The notes below the pieces were generated by a model. It did not search any database. It was not told the origin of the DNA and saw nothing but the letters and a program-made list of their open reading frames with translations. A DNA stretch of 64,000 bases, from assembly GCA_963811885.1 (NCBI GenBank), contig CAWETB010000015.1, positions 620,001-684,000 on the forward strand, read 5' to 3'. A program made the position numbers and the translations under genes. This DNA is from Gaiellasilicea sp963811885. Its GTDB lineage: Bacteria > Actinomycetota > Thermoleophilia > Gaiellales > Gaiellaceae. Of this stretch, positions 40,843 to 49,229 are shown piece after piece; the first letter of the stretch is position 1, and each line of letters starts with the position of its first letter.

Positions 40843-42360
40843 CTACATCCGGTCGGGCGCCTCGACCCCGATCAGGTCGAGCGAGCGGGCGATCACGGCC
40901 TTCGTCGCGGTAACGAGGCCGAGCCGGAACGCCTGCGCGTCGGAGCCGAGCACCTTGTGCTCGTGGTAGAAGCGGTGGAAGTCGTCGGCGACGCGGATCG
41001 CGTAGTTCGGGATCGCGTGCGGGCCGCGCCGCTCGGTCGCCTCGGCGACGACCGCGGGGAACTCGGCGAGGCGCTTGACGAGGTCACGCTCCTCGGGCGC
41101 CAGCTCGACGGGCGGGTCCGCCGAGGGCGCACCGCCCTCGGCATTGCGGAGGATCCCCGCGATCCGGGCGTGTGCGTACTGGACGTAGAAGACGGGATTC
41201 TTCGCCGTCTTCTCGGCCGCGAGGTCGACGTCGATCTCGATCGTCTGGTCCGGCCCGCGCGAGACGAGGTACCAGCGCGCCGCGTCGACGCCGACCTGGT
41301 CGAGGAGCTCGTCGAGGAAGACGACGTCGCCGCGCCGCTTCGACATCTTCGCCGCCTCGCCGCCTCTGGTCAGGTGGACGAGCTGGTAGAGCAGGACCTC
41401 GACGCGCTCCGGGTCGTAGCCGAGCATCCTCGCCACCGCCGCGTACCAGTTGCGCGTGCCGTGATGGTCGGCGCCGAGCACGTAGAGCGCCCGGTCGAGA
41501 CCGCGGTCGAGCTTGTCGGCGAGGTAGACGACGTCTGCGGCGCGGTAGGTCGGCGTGCCCGTCTCGGAGCGGATCAGGACGCGGTCGTCGTCGTCGCCGT
41601 ACGCGGACGCGCGCGCCCAGACGGCGCCGTCCTTCTCGTACGTGTCCAGGCGGGGCAGGAAGTCGGGCAGCCGCCGCTCCAGCTCGCTCTGCTTGGCCCA
41701 GGAGTCGAAGTGAATCCGGAAGCGCTCCATCGTCAGCTCGATCCGATTCAGCATCTGCGGCACAGGGTCGTCGGGCAGCTTCGCCAGCTCGGCGACGTAG
41801 TCGCCCTGGTAGCCGTCCTCCGGCGGCTCCTCCCCGCGCCGGCGTGCCTCCACCGACGCCCGGAAGCGGTCCATCTGAGCGCCGGCGTCGTTGTAGTAGT
41901 ACTCGCGCTCGATCTCGTGACCGGCGAACGCGAGCAGCCGTGCGACCGAGTCGCCGTAGGCGCCGTTCCGGGCCGAGGCGACCGTGATCGGGCCGGTCGG
42001 GTTCGCCGAGACCATCTCGACCTGGATCCGCTCCCTCGCCGCCGCGGAGCCGCTGCCGTATGACTCGCCGGCGGCGAGGATCTCCGCGAGCGCGTCCCCG
42101 TACCAGTCCCGCGCCAGCCAGAGATTGACGAAACCCGGGCCGGCGATCTCGGCGCGCTCGACCTGCGGCAGCGCCGTCGCCTGCTCGACGAGCTCCTCCG
42201 CGATCGCACGCGGCGGCTGGCGGCGCGCGCCGGCGAGCCGCATCGCCACGTTCGTGGCGTAGTCGCCATGCGCGGAATCGCTCGGCCGCTCGAGCTCGAC
42301 GTCCGTTCCCGCCGCCTCTCCCAGCGCCGCCTCGAGCCGCTCGATCGCCTCAGCGGCCAT
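40843..42360 (-). CDS. argS: Arginyl-tRNA synthetase with altered HIGH motif
   Basis: 505 residues. N-terminal Add-1-like domain (ERPSDSAHGDYATNVAMRLA), then VEMVSANPTGP, YYNDAGAQMDRF, VYLADKLDRGLDRALYVLGADHHG, the KMSKS equivalent AAKMSKRRGDVV, and the DALR anticodon domain ending in HRFYHEHKVL. All point to ArgS, but where the HIGH motif (usually LHVGHxR) should follow NPTGP it reads ITVASAR, without either His. The frame is intact there. Attaches arginine to tRNA-Arg; the tRNA-Arg(CCG) in this window would be a substrate. ATG 42360. Confidence 0.88.
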   Translation of the reverse strand: MAAEAIERLEAALGEAAGTDVELERPSDSAHGDYATNVAMRLAGARRQPPRAIAEELVEQATALPQVERAEIAGPGFVNLWLARDWYGDALAEILAAGESYGSGSAAARERIQVEMVSANPTGPITVASARNGAYGDSVARLLAFAGHEIEREYYYNDAGAQMDRFRASVEARRRGEEPPEDGYQGDYVAELAKLPDDPVPQMLNRIELTMERFRIHFDSWAKQSELERRLPDFLPRLDTYEKDGAVWARASAYGDDDDRVLIRSETGTPTYRAADVVYLADKLDRGLDRALYVLGADHHGTRNWYAAVARMLGYDPERVEVLLYQLVHLTRGGEAAKMSKRRGDVVFLDELLDQVGVDAARWYLVSRGPDQTIEIDVDLAAEKTAKNPVFYVQYAHARIAGILRNAEGGAPSADPPVELAPEERDLVKRLAEFPAVVAEATERRGPHAIPNYAIRVADDFHRFYHEHKVLGSDAQAFRLGLVTATKAVIARSLDLIGVEAPDRM

Positions 42361-42387
42361 GTCTCTCCAGGGTCGTCGTCACGCCGT

Positions 42388-42393
42388 TACTGT
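42388..42393 (+). promoter_or_regulatory. Leaderless -10 of the DUF3467 gene (TACTGT)
   Basis: TACTGT, 6 nt, GTG at 42400; 27 bp upstream of the divergent argS start. Confidence 0.45.
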
Positions 42394-42399
42394 ACGGGC

Positions 42400-42702
42400 G
42401 TGGACGAGGACGACCCCGGGCAGGAGCGACAGCTCAACATCCAGATCGACGAGAAGCACCTCGCGGGGACCTACGCCAACTTCGCGAACATCTCCTTCTC
42501 CGAGTACGAGTTCACGGTCACGTTCGCGCGGATCGACCACGAGGTCTCGGAGGGCGACGTCCCCGGGATCGTCGTCTCCCGCGTCAACATGTCGACGAAG
42601 TTCGCGAAGGAGCTGCTCGACGCGCTCCAGGACTCCTGGTCGAAGTACGCCACCGTGCGCGGGATCCAGGACCTCCCCGAAGCGCCTCCCCGCAACTCGT
42701 AG
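42400..42702 (+). CDS. DUF3467 protein
   Basis: 100 residues: QLNIQIDEKHLAGTYANFAN, FSEYEFTVTFARI, IVVSRVNMSTKFAKELLDAL is the DUF3467 pattern, a small domain of unknown function widespread in bacteria. Acidic at the N terminus, no membrane segment. The metallophosphoesterase starts 7 nt after its stop, so they share an mRNA. GTG at 42400 is leaderless. Confidence 0.8.
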   Translation: MDEDDPGQERQLNIQIDEKHLAGTYANFANISFSEYEFTVTFARIDHEVSEGDVPGIVVSRVNMSTKFAKELLDALQDSWSKYATVRGIQDLPEAPPRNS

Positions 42703-42708
42703 CACCGC

Positions 42709-43436
42709 GTGCGCGTCGCCGTTCTCTCCGACGTCCACTCGAACCTGCGCGCGCTCGAGGCCGTGCTGGCGGAGATCGACGCGGGCGGCTTCGACACGAT
42801 CTGGTTCCTCGGCGACCTGGTCGGCTACGGGCCGAAGCCGAACGAGTGCGCGGCGCTGCTGCAGGAGCGCGCCGCGATCTGCCTCGCGGGCAACCACGAC
42901 CTCGTCGTGCTCGGCAAGATCGAGATCGATGCCTTCGCGGGCGAGGCCGCGGCCGCGGCGCGCTGGACGCAGACGGTGCTCGACGACACCGCGCGAAGCT
43001 TCCTCGACACGCTGAAGCCTCAGGCCGTCGCGCCCGGAGCGGAGCTCTTCCACGGCAGCCCGCGCGATCCGGTCTGGGACTACGTGCTCGACGACGAAGC
43101 CGCCGCCTGGTCGTTCGCGGCGACGAGCGAACCGCTCGTGCTCGTCGGCCACAGCCACGTCGCGCTCGAGATCTCGGACGGCGAGAACCTGCGGGGCGAG
43201 CCGGCGGCCGGCCGGGACGACGGCTCGAGCTCGGTCCGCTGAGACGGCTGCTCAACCCGGGCTCGGTCGGACAGCCGCGCAACGGCGACGCGCGGGCCGC
43301 ATGGCTGGAGGTTGACTTTGGGGCCGGCCGGGCAACCTTTCACCGTACGACCTATTCGGTCGAGCGGACGCAGGCGGAGATGCGAGAGGCGGGTTTACCC
43401 GAGACTCTTGCGCTGCGCCTCGCGTTCGGCATCTAG
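42709..43436 (+). CDS. Metallophosphoesterase, YfcE/MJ0936-like (one frame break)
   Basis: About 243 residues. VAVLSDVHSNLRALEAVL (D-x-H), WFLGDLVGYGP (GDxx), CLAGNHDLVVLG (GNHD) and VLVGHSHVALE (GHSH) are the four metallophosphoesterase motifs; GSVGQPRNGDARAAW is the conserved end. The break near 43220 is repaired by GACGACGCGCGGCTC in place of GACGACGGCTC, two CG units. It would act on phosphodiesters or nucleotides with a two-metal centre. GTG at 42709, cotranscribed with the DUF3467 gene. Confidence 0.82.
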
Positions 43437-43461
43437 CTCGGCCCCAAACGCGAGGAGCAGG

Positions 43462-43950
43462 ATGACGGAACTGACGAACCTGGAAACGAAGCTCGGCGAG
43501 GTGATCGGCCTGGCGATGGCCGCGCAGGCTGCGACCGAGCGGGTCGAGAAGCTGACCACGGACGCGAAGCTGCGCAAGCAGCTGAAGACGATGCGGCAGG
43601 AGGCGGCGAAGGCCGAGAAGGACGGCACCGCCGTCGCCGCCGGCCTCAACGGCAAGAAGAGCAAGATCCTCGCCGAGGCCCGCGCCGTGAAGACCAAGGG
43701 CGCGACGATGATGAAGACCTACCTCGAGCGCGGCTCAGACGATCTGGACGGCTTCGAGTTCCTGACGATGGCCGAGGCCGGCGAGGTCGGTCACTGGGGC
43801 GTCCTGCAGGAGCTGAACAAGCAGGCGAGGCATCCCGGCGTGCGGGATCTCGTCAAGGTGCAGCTGCCGATCCAGAAGCGGCACCTCAAGGACGTGATGG
43901 CCGCGAGCCTGCAGCTCGCGGCGAAGGAGGACGCGAACGCCGCTGCGTAG
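43462..43950 (+). CDS. Helical protein of unknown function (ferritin-like candidate)
   Basis: 162 residues, almost wholly alpha-helical and Ala/Lys/Glu-rich. ATG 43462 follows GAGGAG at 5 nt. The C-terminal half (FLTMAEAGEVGHWGVLQELNK, VKVQLPIQKRHLKDVM) has E, ExxH-like and H residues in a spacing reminiscent of ferritin-like/DUF892 four-helix bundles, but the match is not clear. It lies 25 nt after the metallophosphoesterase on the same strand. Cytoplasmic. Confidence 0.5.
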   Translation: MTELTNLETKLGEVIGLAMAAQAATERVEKLTTDAKLRKQLKTMRQEAAKAEKDGTAVAAGLNGKKSKILAEARAVKTKGATMMKTYLERGSDDLDGFEFLTMAEAGEVGHWGVLQELNKQARHPGVRDLVKVQLPIQKRHLKDVMAASLQLAAKEDANAAA

Positions 43951-43994
43951 CGCGGTCCGGCGTGGCTCCTCGTCGCGGGTGCGGCGGGGAGCCG

Positions 43995-44588
43995 CTAGAC
44001 GACGACCGCGGGCTCGGCCGGCTGCTCGCCGGTCGTGCCGAAGGTGATGCCCTCGCGGGCGAGCGCGACCTGGACTTCCTCGCGCGCCTTGTAGATCCGC
44101 CACTTGACGGTCGCGAGGGTGACCTCGAGCGAGTCGGCGATCTCGGTGTACGAGAGACCGACGACGTCGCGGAGCAGCAGCGCCATCTTCAGGTCGACGC
44201 TCAGGTTCTCGACCGCGCGCCAGACGGCGTCGATCGCCTCGACCCGCTCGAACGGCGCGTCGACGACCTCGAGCGGCGGGATGTCCTCGAGGTTGACGAC
44301 CGCGCGCGGCCGGCGCTCGAGCGCGCGCAGCTCGTCGAGCACGCGGTTCTTCGTCACCTGGAAGAGCCAGGTCGTGAACCGGCAGCGAAGCGAGAAGTTC
44401 GGCAGACCCTGGTAGACGCGGATGAAGACTTCCTGCGTCAGATCCTCGGCAAGCGATCGGTCGCCCACGAGCCGAAGCACGTAGTTGAAGACGGGAAGCT
44501 CATACGCACGGACGATGAGCGAGAAAGCTCGCTCATCTCCTCGCTGGGCCTTCCGCAGGACGCCGAGATCAGGCTGGGGCAGCGACAA
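43995..44588 (-). CDS. ECF-type RNA polymerase sigma factor
   Basis: 197 residues. Sigma region 2 (RAFSLIVRAYELPVFNYVLRL, DLTQEVFIRVYQGL, CRFTTWLFQVTKNRVLDEL) and region 4 (ALLLRDVVGLSYTEIADSLEV, TVKWRIYKAREEV) are complete. No anti-sigma gene adjoins it; the C-terminal 20 residues are Pro/Val-rich. Start is a TTG at 44588, 9 nt past a strong TATACT hexamer. It could direct transcription of a stress regulon. Confidence 0.88.
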   Translation of the reverse strand: MSLPQPDLGVLRKAQRGDERAFSLIVRAYELPVFNYVLRLVGDRSLAEDLTQEVFIRVYQGLPNFSLRCRFTTWLFQVTKNRVLDELRALERRPRAVVNLEDIPPLEVVDAPFERVEAIDAVWRAVENLSVDLKMALLLRDVVGLSYTEIADSLEVTLATVKWRIYKAREEVQVALAREGITFGTTGEQPAEPAVVV

Positions 44589-44597
44589 GTGGGCGGG

Positions 44598-44620
44598 AGT
44601 ATAGCGCCGGGATTGTAAAA
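44598..44620 (-). promoter_or_regulatory. Promoter of the sigma-factor gene
   Basis: TATACT on the minus strand (44603-44598) is the best -10 match in the window, with CTTCAC 17 nt upstream as a weak -35. Confidence 0.5.
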
Positions 44621-44633
44621 GTGAAGTTCGGAT

Positions 44634-46109
44634 TTATTGCGTTCCGCACAACACCGTGCCAGTCATCTCGGACGGTCTGTCCAAACCCAGGAGCCGCAGG
44701 GCCGTAGGGGCTAGATCGGAAAGTTCGCCCTCCGACTTTAGTGTCACCTCACTCAAGGTGAGGATGAGTGGAACGGGATTGGTCGTATGCGCCGTGTGCG
44801 GGCTGACGCCGTCCGTTTCGAGCATCCGCTCCGCGTTGCCGTGGTCGGCGGTGACGAGACAGACGCCGCCCGCGGCGTGCGTCGCCTCGACGACGACGCC
44901 GAGACACTCGTCGGCCACCTCGACCGCCGTCGTCACGGCGGGGATCGAGCCCGTGTGCCCGACCATGTCCGGGTTGGCGAAGTTGATCACCGCAAACCGG
45001 TACCCCTTGCCGATCTCCTCCGCGAACCGCGCCGCCAGCTGGCGCGCGGACATCTCCGGCTTGTGGTCGTAGCTCGGCACGTCGCGCGGGCTGGGGACGA
45101 GGATCCGTGTCTCCCCCGGCCACGCCTGCTCGACGCCGCCGTTGAAGAAGTAGGTGACGTGGGCGTACTTCTCCGTCTCGGCGGCGTGCAGCTGGCGGGC
45201 GCCGGCCTCGGCCAGCGTCTCCGCAAGCGTGTGCTCCACGATCTGCTCGCCGAAGACGACGGGAACGTCGAGCTCGTCCGAGTAGCGGGTCATCGTCGTC
45301 AGGTCGTAGCCCGCCTCGACGAGCTTCTGGGTGAGCTGGCGGCCGCGGTCGGGGCGGAAGTTGAAGAAGATCGCCGCATCGCCGACTCCGAGCCGCCGCG
45401 ATCCTTCGACGACGAGCGGCTCCAGGAACTCGTCGGTGATCCCGGCCTCGTAGCTCCGTTGCACATCTTCCAGCACGTTATGAGAGGGAGCGCCGCGGCC
45501 GAGCGTGATCGCGTCGAACGCCTTCTGCGTCCGCTCCCAGCGCTGGTCGCGGTCCATCGCGTGGTAGCGGCCGATCACGGTCGCGAGCCGGTCCGCCGGC
45601 AGCTCGGCCAGGTCCGAGACTGCCGCATGCGGCGAGACGTCGCGGCCGTCGGTGAATGCGTGGATCCAGGTGCGGTCGCCCATCCCCTGCCGGCGCGCGA
45701 GGTCGAGCAGCGCCTGGAGGTGGTCGAGATGCGAATGGACGCCGCCTTTGGAGACGAGCCCGAGCAGGTGGACGTCGCCCCCACGCGCTTTCGCGCGCTC
45801 GAAGGCGCCGAGCAGCGCCGGATTCTCGAAGAGGGAGCCGTCGCGGATCGCCGCGTTCACCCGCTGCAGGTCCTGGAAGAGGATCCGGCCGGACCCGATC
45901 GTCAGATGACCGACCTCGGAGTTGCCCATCTGCCCGGACGGCAGGCCGACCGCCTCGCCGGAGGCCGCGAGGGTGGTGTGCGGGTGCTCCGCCCAGAGCC
46001 GGTCGAAGACGGGTGTGCGCGCGAGCTCCACGGCGTTGCCGGGGCCGGGCGGCGCGCAACCCCAGCCGTCGAGGATGACGAGCGTTACGAGGTCGACGCT
46101 GCCTGGCAA
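44634..46109 (-). CDS. gpmI: Cofactor-independent phosphoglycerate mutase
   Basis: 491 residues. VTLVILDGWGCAPPGPGNAV gives the first metal Asp; GNSEVGH carries the phosphoserine; HAFTDGRDVSPH, FFNFRPDRGRQL, VINFANPDMVGHTG and VTADHGNAERM supply the remaining manganese ligands. Interconverts 3- and 2-phosphoglycerate. Last gene of the gap-VOC-pgk-tpiA-gpmI operon. TTG at 46109 overlaps tpiA by 25 nt; no ATG or GTG is available nearer to the VILDGWG strand. Confidence 0.93.
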   Translation of the reverse strand: MPGSVDLVTLVILDGWGCAPPGPGNAVELARTPVFDRLWAEHPHTTLAASGEAVGLPSGQMGNSEVGHLTIGSGRILFQDLQRVNAAIRDGSLFENPALLGAFERAKARGGDVHLLGLVSKGGVHSHLDHLQALLDLARRQGMGDRTWIHAFTDGRDVSPHAAVSDLAELPADRLATVIGRYHAMDRDQRWERTQKAFDAITLGRGAPSHNVLEDVQRSYEAGITDEFLEPLVVEGSRRLGVGDAAIFFNFRPDRGRQLTQKLVEAGYDLTTMTRYSDELDVPVVFGEQIVEHTLAETLAEAGARQLHAAETEKYAHVTYFFNGGVEQAWPGETRILVPSPRDVPSYDHKPEMSARQLAARFAEEIGKGYRFAVINFANPDMVGHTGSIPAVTTAVEVADECLGVVVEATHAAGGVCLVTADHGNAERMLETDGVSPHTAHTTNPVPLILTLSEVTLKSEGELSDLAPTALRLLGLDRPSEMTGTVLCGTQ

Positions 46110-46777
46110 ATCGCTGCGAAGGAGTCGGGCTCGAGCGAGGCGCCGCCGACGAGCGCGCCGTCGATCGAGGGCTGGGCGAGGAGCTCGGCCGCATTCTCGG
46201 GCTTGACCGAGCCGCCGTAGAGGACGGGACGGTCGAGCACGCCCTTGATGAACCGGTGGGCGTCCTCCGCCTGCTCCGGCGTAGCGGTCTTGCCGGTGCC
46301 GATCGCCCAGACGGGCTCGTAGGCGATCACGAGGCTCTCGTGGCCGCCGGCGGCGAAGGCGAGCGCCTCGACCTGGATCTTCAGCACGAGCTCGGTGTCG
46401 CCGGACTCGCGCTGCTCGAGCGTCTCGCCCACGCACGCGATCACGCCGAGACCCTCGTCGAGCGCGGTCCGCGCGCGCCGCGCAACCATCTCGTCGTTCT
46501 CGCCGAACAGCTGACGGCGCTCCGAGTGGCCGACGAGCGCACCCGCGACGCCGAGCTCGAGCAGCATCGGCGCCGAGATCTCGCCGGTGTAGGCGCCCTG
46601 CGGCTCCCAGTGGACGTTCTGGGCGTAGACCCGCGCGCCGCTCTCGACCGCGGCCGCGAGCGAGGCGAACGGCGGGCAGAGGACGACGTCGACGCCCTCG
46701 GGCGGCTGGAAGGCGTCCAGGAACGCACGTGTCTCGGCAGGCCCCTTGAACATCTTCCAGTTGCCGGCGATCAGCAT
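46085..46777 (-). CDS. tpiA: Triosephosphate isomerase
   Basis: 230 residues. AGNWKMFKG (Lys), VGHSERRQLFGE (His) and AYEPVWAIGTGKTAT (Glu, loop 6) form the active site, and VLYGGSVKPENAAELL the phosphate site. Interconverts dihydroxyacetone phosphate and glyceraldehyde 3-phosphate. ATG at 46777 overlaps the pgk stop by one base (TGATG), so translation is coupled. Confidence 0.95.
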   Translation of the reverse strand: MLIAGNWKMFKGPAETRAFLDAFQPPEGVDVVLCPPFASLAAAVESGARVYAQNVHWEPQGAYTGEISAPMLLELGVAGALVGHSERRQLFGENDEMVARRARTALDEGLGVIACVGETLEQRESGDTELVLKIQVEALAFAAGGHESLVIAYEPVWAIGTGKTATPEQAEDAHRFIKGVLDRPVLYGGSVKPENAAELLAQPSIDGALVGGASLEPDSFAAICQAASTS

Positions 46778-47826
46778 CAGCCCGAATTCTCCGGGATTGC
46801 GGCGACGCCGGGAAGCTCCTTGCCCTCGAGCAGCTCGAGCGAGGCGCCGCCGCCGGTCGAGACCCAGGAGACCTCGTCGGCGAGGCCGAGCTCGTTCACC
46901 GCGCGGACGGAGTCGCCGCCGCCGACGACCGTGTAGCCGTCGACGGCCGCCACGGCCTCGGCGACCGTCTTCGTCCCGCCGGCGAACGGCTCCCACTCGA
47001 ACACGCCCATCGGCCCGTTCCAGAAGACCGTCTTCGCCGCGCGGATCCGCTGCGCGAAGTCCTCACGCGACGCAGGCCCGATGTCGAGCCCCAGCCAACC
47101 CTCCGGGAGCGCGTCGAACGGCGCCACCTGCGTCTCCGCGTCTTCGGCGAACGCGCTTGCGGCGACGACGTCGGTCGGCAGCACGACCGGGAACGGGAGC
47201 GGATTCTCCTCGCGGAGCTCCTCCGCCATCTTCCCGCCGACGATCACCTCGTCGGCTCGCCCGCCGAGGTTCTTCAGCACACCGAGCTTGTCCGCGACCT
47301 TGGCGCCGCCGGTGACGAGGACGAACGGACGCTCGACGTCGCCGAGCAGCCTGGAGAGGTGCTCGAGCTCGGCCAGCAGGAGCAGCCCGGCGTAGGCGGG
47401 CAGGATCTGAGCAACGCCGACGGTGGACGCATGCGCGCGGTGCGCCGAGCCGAAGGCGTCGTTGACGAAGACGTCGCAGCCCTCGGCCAGCTGACGCGCG
47501 AACTCGGGATCGTTCGCGGTCTCGCCCGGCTGGAAGCGCGTGTTCTCGAGCACCTCGATCCGCTCGTCCGGCAGCAACTCGCGCAGCCGCTCGCGCACCG
47601 GCTCGATCCGGAACGCGGGGTCGTCCCCCTTCGGCCGTCCGAGATGCGAGCAGACCCGGACCTGGGCCGATCCTCGCTCGAGCAGCAGCTCGAGCGTCGG
47701 CAGTGCCGCCCGGATGCGCGTGTCGTCGGCGACCCGCCCGTCCTCGAGCGGGACGTTCAGGTCGGCGCGCACGAGGACGGCCTTGCCGTCGACGTCCGCG
47801 TCGCGGACCGAGCGCGGCAGCCTCAT
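46777..47826 (-). CDS. pgk: Phosphoglycerate kinase, shortened
   Basis: 349 residues, against about 385-415 normally. VLVRADLNVPLEDGRVADDTR, SHLGRPKG, FVNDAFGSAHRAHASTVG, VTGGAKVADKLGVL and the nucleotide loop WNGPMGVFEWEPFAGGTKTV are all present. The missing length is mainly after VIVGGKMAEELR, where a helix-turn segment of about 25 residues is replaced by EENPLPFP before LPTDVVAAS. The frame is intact, so this is a genuine short form. ATG 47826 overlaps the VOC stop (ATGA). Confidence 0.93.
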   Translation of the reverse strand: MRLPRSVRDADVDGKAVLVRADLNVPLEDGRVADDTRIRAALPTLELLLERGSAQVRVCSHLGRPKGDDPAFRIEPVRERLRELLPDERIEVLENTRFQPGETANDPEFARQLAEGCDVFVNDAFGSAHRAHASTVGVAQILPAYAGLLLLAELEHLSRLLGDVERPFVLVTGGAKVADKLGVLKNLGGRADEVIVGGKMAEELREENPLPFPVVLPTDVVAASAFAEDAETQVAPFDALPEGWLGLDIGPASREDFAQRIRAAKTVFWNGPMGVFEWEPFAGGTKTVAEAVAAVDGYTVVGGGDSVRAVNELGLADEVSWVSTGGGASLELLEGKELPGVAAIPENSG

Positions 47827-48194
47827 TCCTGCTGCGGCAGCGACTGGAAGAGCTCGATCAGGTTCCCGGAGGGGTCGCGCAGGTAGGCGACGCGCCCGCC
47901 CCAGTCGGGCTGGTCGACGGGCGCCCGCACGACGTGCTCGTCCTTGCCGGCGATCGCGGCGTCGACGTCGTCGACCTCGAGCACGAGCAGCGTCGAGTCG
48001 CCGGGCGGACGCAGCTCGACGACCTCGCCCTGGCCGCTCCGCTCGAAGATGGCGACCATCCCGGAGCCGGTGTCGAACGAGGCGTAGACGCTCGACTCGT
48101 CGCCGGAGGCGGCGGTGAAGCCGAGCGTGTCGCGGTAGAAGCGGAACGCGGCCGCGAAGTCGTCGACGAGCAGCCGCGCCTGCGAGAAGCGCAT
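47823..48194 (-). CDS. VOC-family protein within the glycolytic operon
   Basis: 123 residues: SQARLLVDDFAAAFRFYRDTLGF, LVLEVDDVDAAIAG and YLRDPSGNLIELFQ are the two halves of a VOC domain with the terminal Glu ligand. It is wedged between gap and pgk with a 1-nt and a 4-nt overlap, so it is certainly cotranslated with them. A glyoxalase-like role in removing methylglyoxal formed from triose phosphates would suit this place, but that is inference. Confidence 0.85.
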   Translation of the reverse strand: MRFSQARLLVDDFAAAFRFYRDTLGFTAASGDESSVYASFDTGSGMVAIFERSGQGEVVELRPPGDSTLLVLEVDDVDAAIAGKDEHVVRAPVDQPDWGGRVAYLRDPSGNLIELFQSLPQQE

Positions 48195-49189
48195 CAGACG
48201 AGCTTGCCCATCAGATCGACGAGCCGGCACGAGTAGCCCCACTCGTTGTCGTACCAGCCGAAGACCTTCACCATCGTCCCGTTCACCATCGTCAGCTTGC
48301 TGTCGAGGATGCACGAGTACGGCGAGCGTTGGATGTCGGTCGACACGATCGGGTCCTCCGTGTACTGGAGGTAGCCCTCGAGCGGACCGTCGGCTGCGGT
48401 GCGGAACGCCTGGTTCACCTCGTCCGCGGTCGTCTCGCGGCCGACGCGGACGACGAGGTCGGTGACCGAGCCGGTCGGGACGGGCGCCCGCATCGACATG
48501 CCGTCGATCTTGCCCTTCAGCTCCGGCAGCACGAGCCCGATCGCGCGGGCGGCGCCGGTCGAAGTCGGGATCAGGTTGACCGCCGCCGCACGGGCGCGCC
48601 GCAGGTCCTTGTGTGGCAGGTCGAGGATGTTCTGGTCGTTCGTGTACGCGTGGATCGTCGTCATGAAGCCCTGCTCGACGGTGAACGCGTCGTGCAGCAC
48701 CTTCGCCATCGGCGCGACGCAGTTCGTCGTGCAGGAGGCATTGGAGACGATGTGGTGCGCGTCCTTGTCGTAGGTGTCGTCGTTGACGCCGAGCACGAGT
48801 GTGACGTCGGGATCGGTGGCGGGTGCGGAGATGACGACCTTCTTGACGCCGGCGTCGAGATGCTTCTTCGCGCCCTCGCGATCGGTGAAGAAGCCGGTCG
48901 ACTCGAGCACGACGTCGACGCCGAGGTCGCCCCACGGGATCGCCCCGGGGTCGCGCTCCGAGAACAGCTTCAGCTCCTCGCCGCCCGCGCGGATGACGCC
49001 GTCGCCGAGCTCGACGTCGCCCGGGAAGGGCCCGAGGTTCGAGTCGTACTTGAGCAGGTGCGCCATCGTCGCCTGGTCGCCGAGGTCGTTCGCCGCGACG
49101 ATCTCGATGTCCGCCTTGCGCTCGAGCTGCGCGCGGAAGAAGTTCCGCCCGATCCGGCCGAAGCCGTTGATCCCTACGCGAATCGCCAT
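48194..49189 (-). CDS. gap: Glyceraldehyde-3-phosphate dehydrogenase
   Basis: 331 residues. NAD-binding INGFGRIGRN, catalytic Cys in SNASCTTNC, and TTIHAYTNDQNILDLPHKDLRRARAA, GAARAIGLVLPELKG, WYDNEWGYSCRLVDL complete the enzyme. Residue pattern after the Rossmann strand (AANDLGD) favours NAD. First gene of the operon; GGGAGAG lies about 10 nt before the ATG at 49189. Confidence 0.97.
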   Translation of the reverse strand: MAIRVGINGFGRIGRNFFRAQLERKADIEIVAANDLGDQATMAHLLKYDSNLGPFPGDVELGDGVIRAGGEELKLFSERDPGAIPWGDLGVDVVLESTGFFTDREGAKKHLDAGVKKVVISAPATDPDVTLVLGVNDDTYDKDAHHIVSNASCTTNCVAPMAKVLHDAFTVEQGFMTTIHAYTNDQNILDLPHKDLRRARAAAVNLIPTSTGAARAIGLVLPELKGKIDGMSMRAPVPTGSVTDLVVRVGRETTADEVNQAFRTAADGPLEGYLQYTEDPIVSTDIQRSPYSCILDSKLTMVNGTMVKVFGWYDNEWGYSCRLVDLMGKLV

Positions 49190-49229
49190 GTTCGGTCTTC
49201 TCTCCCGTGTCGTTTGTGCGCGGCGAAGT

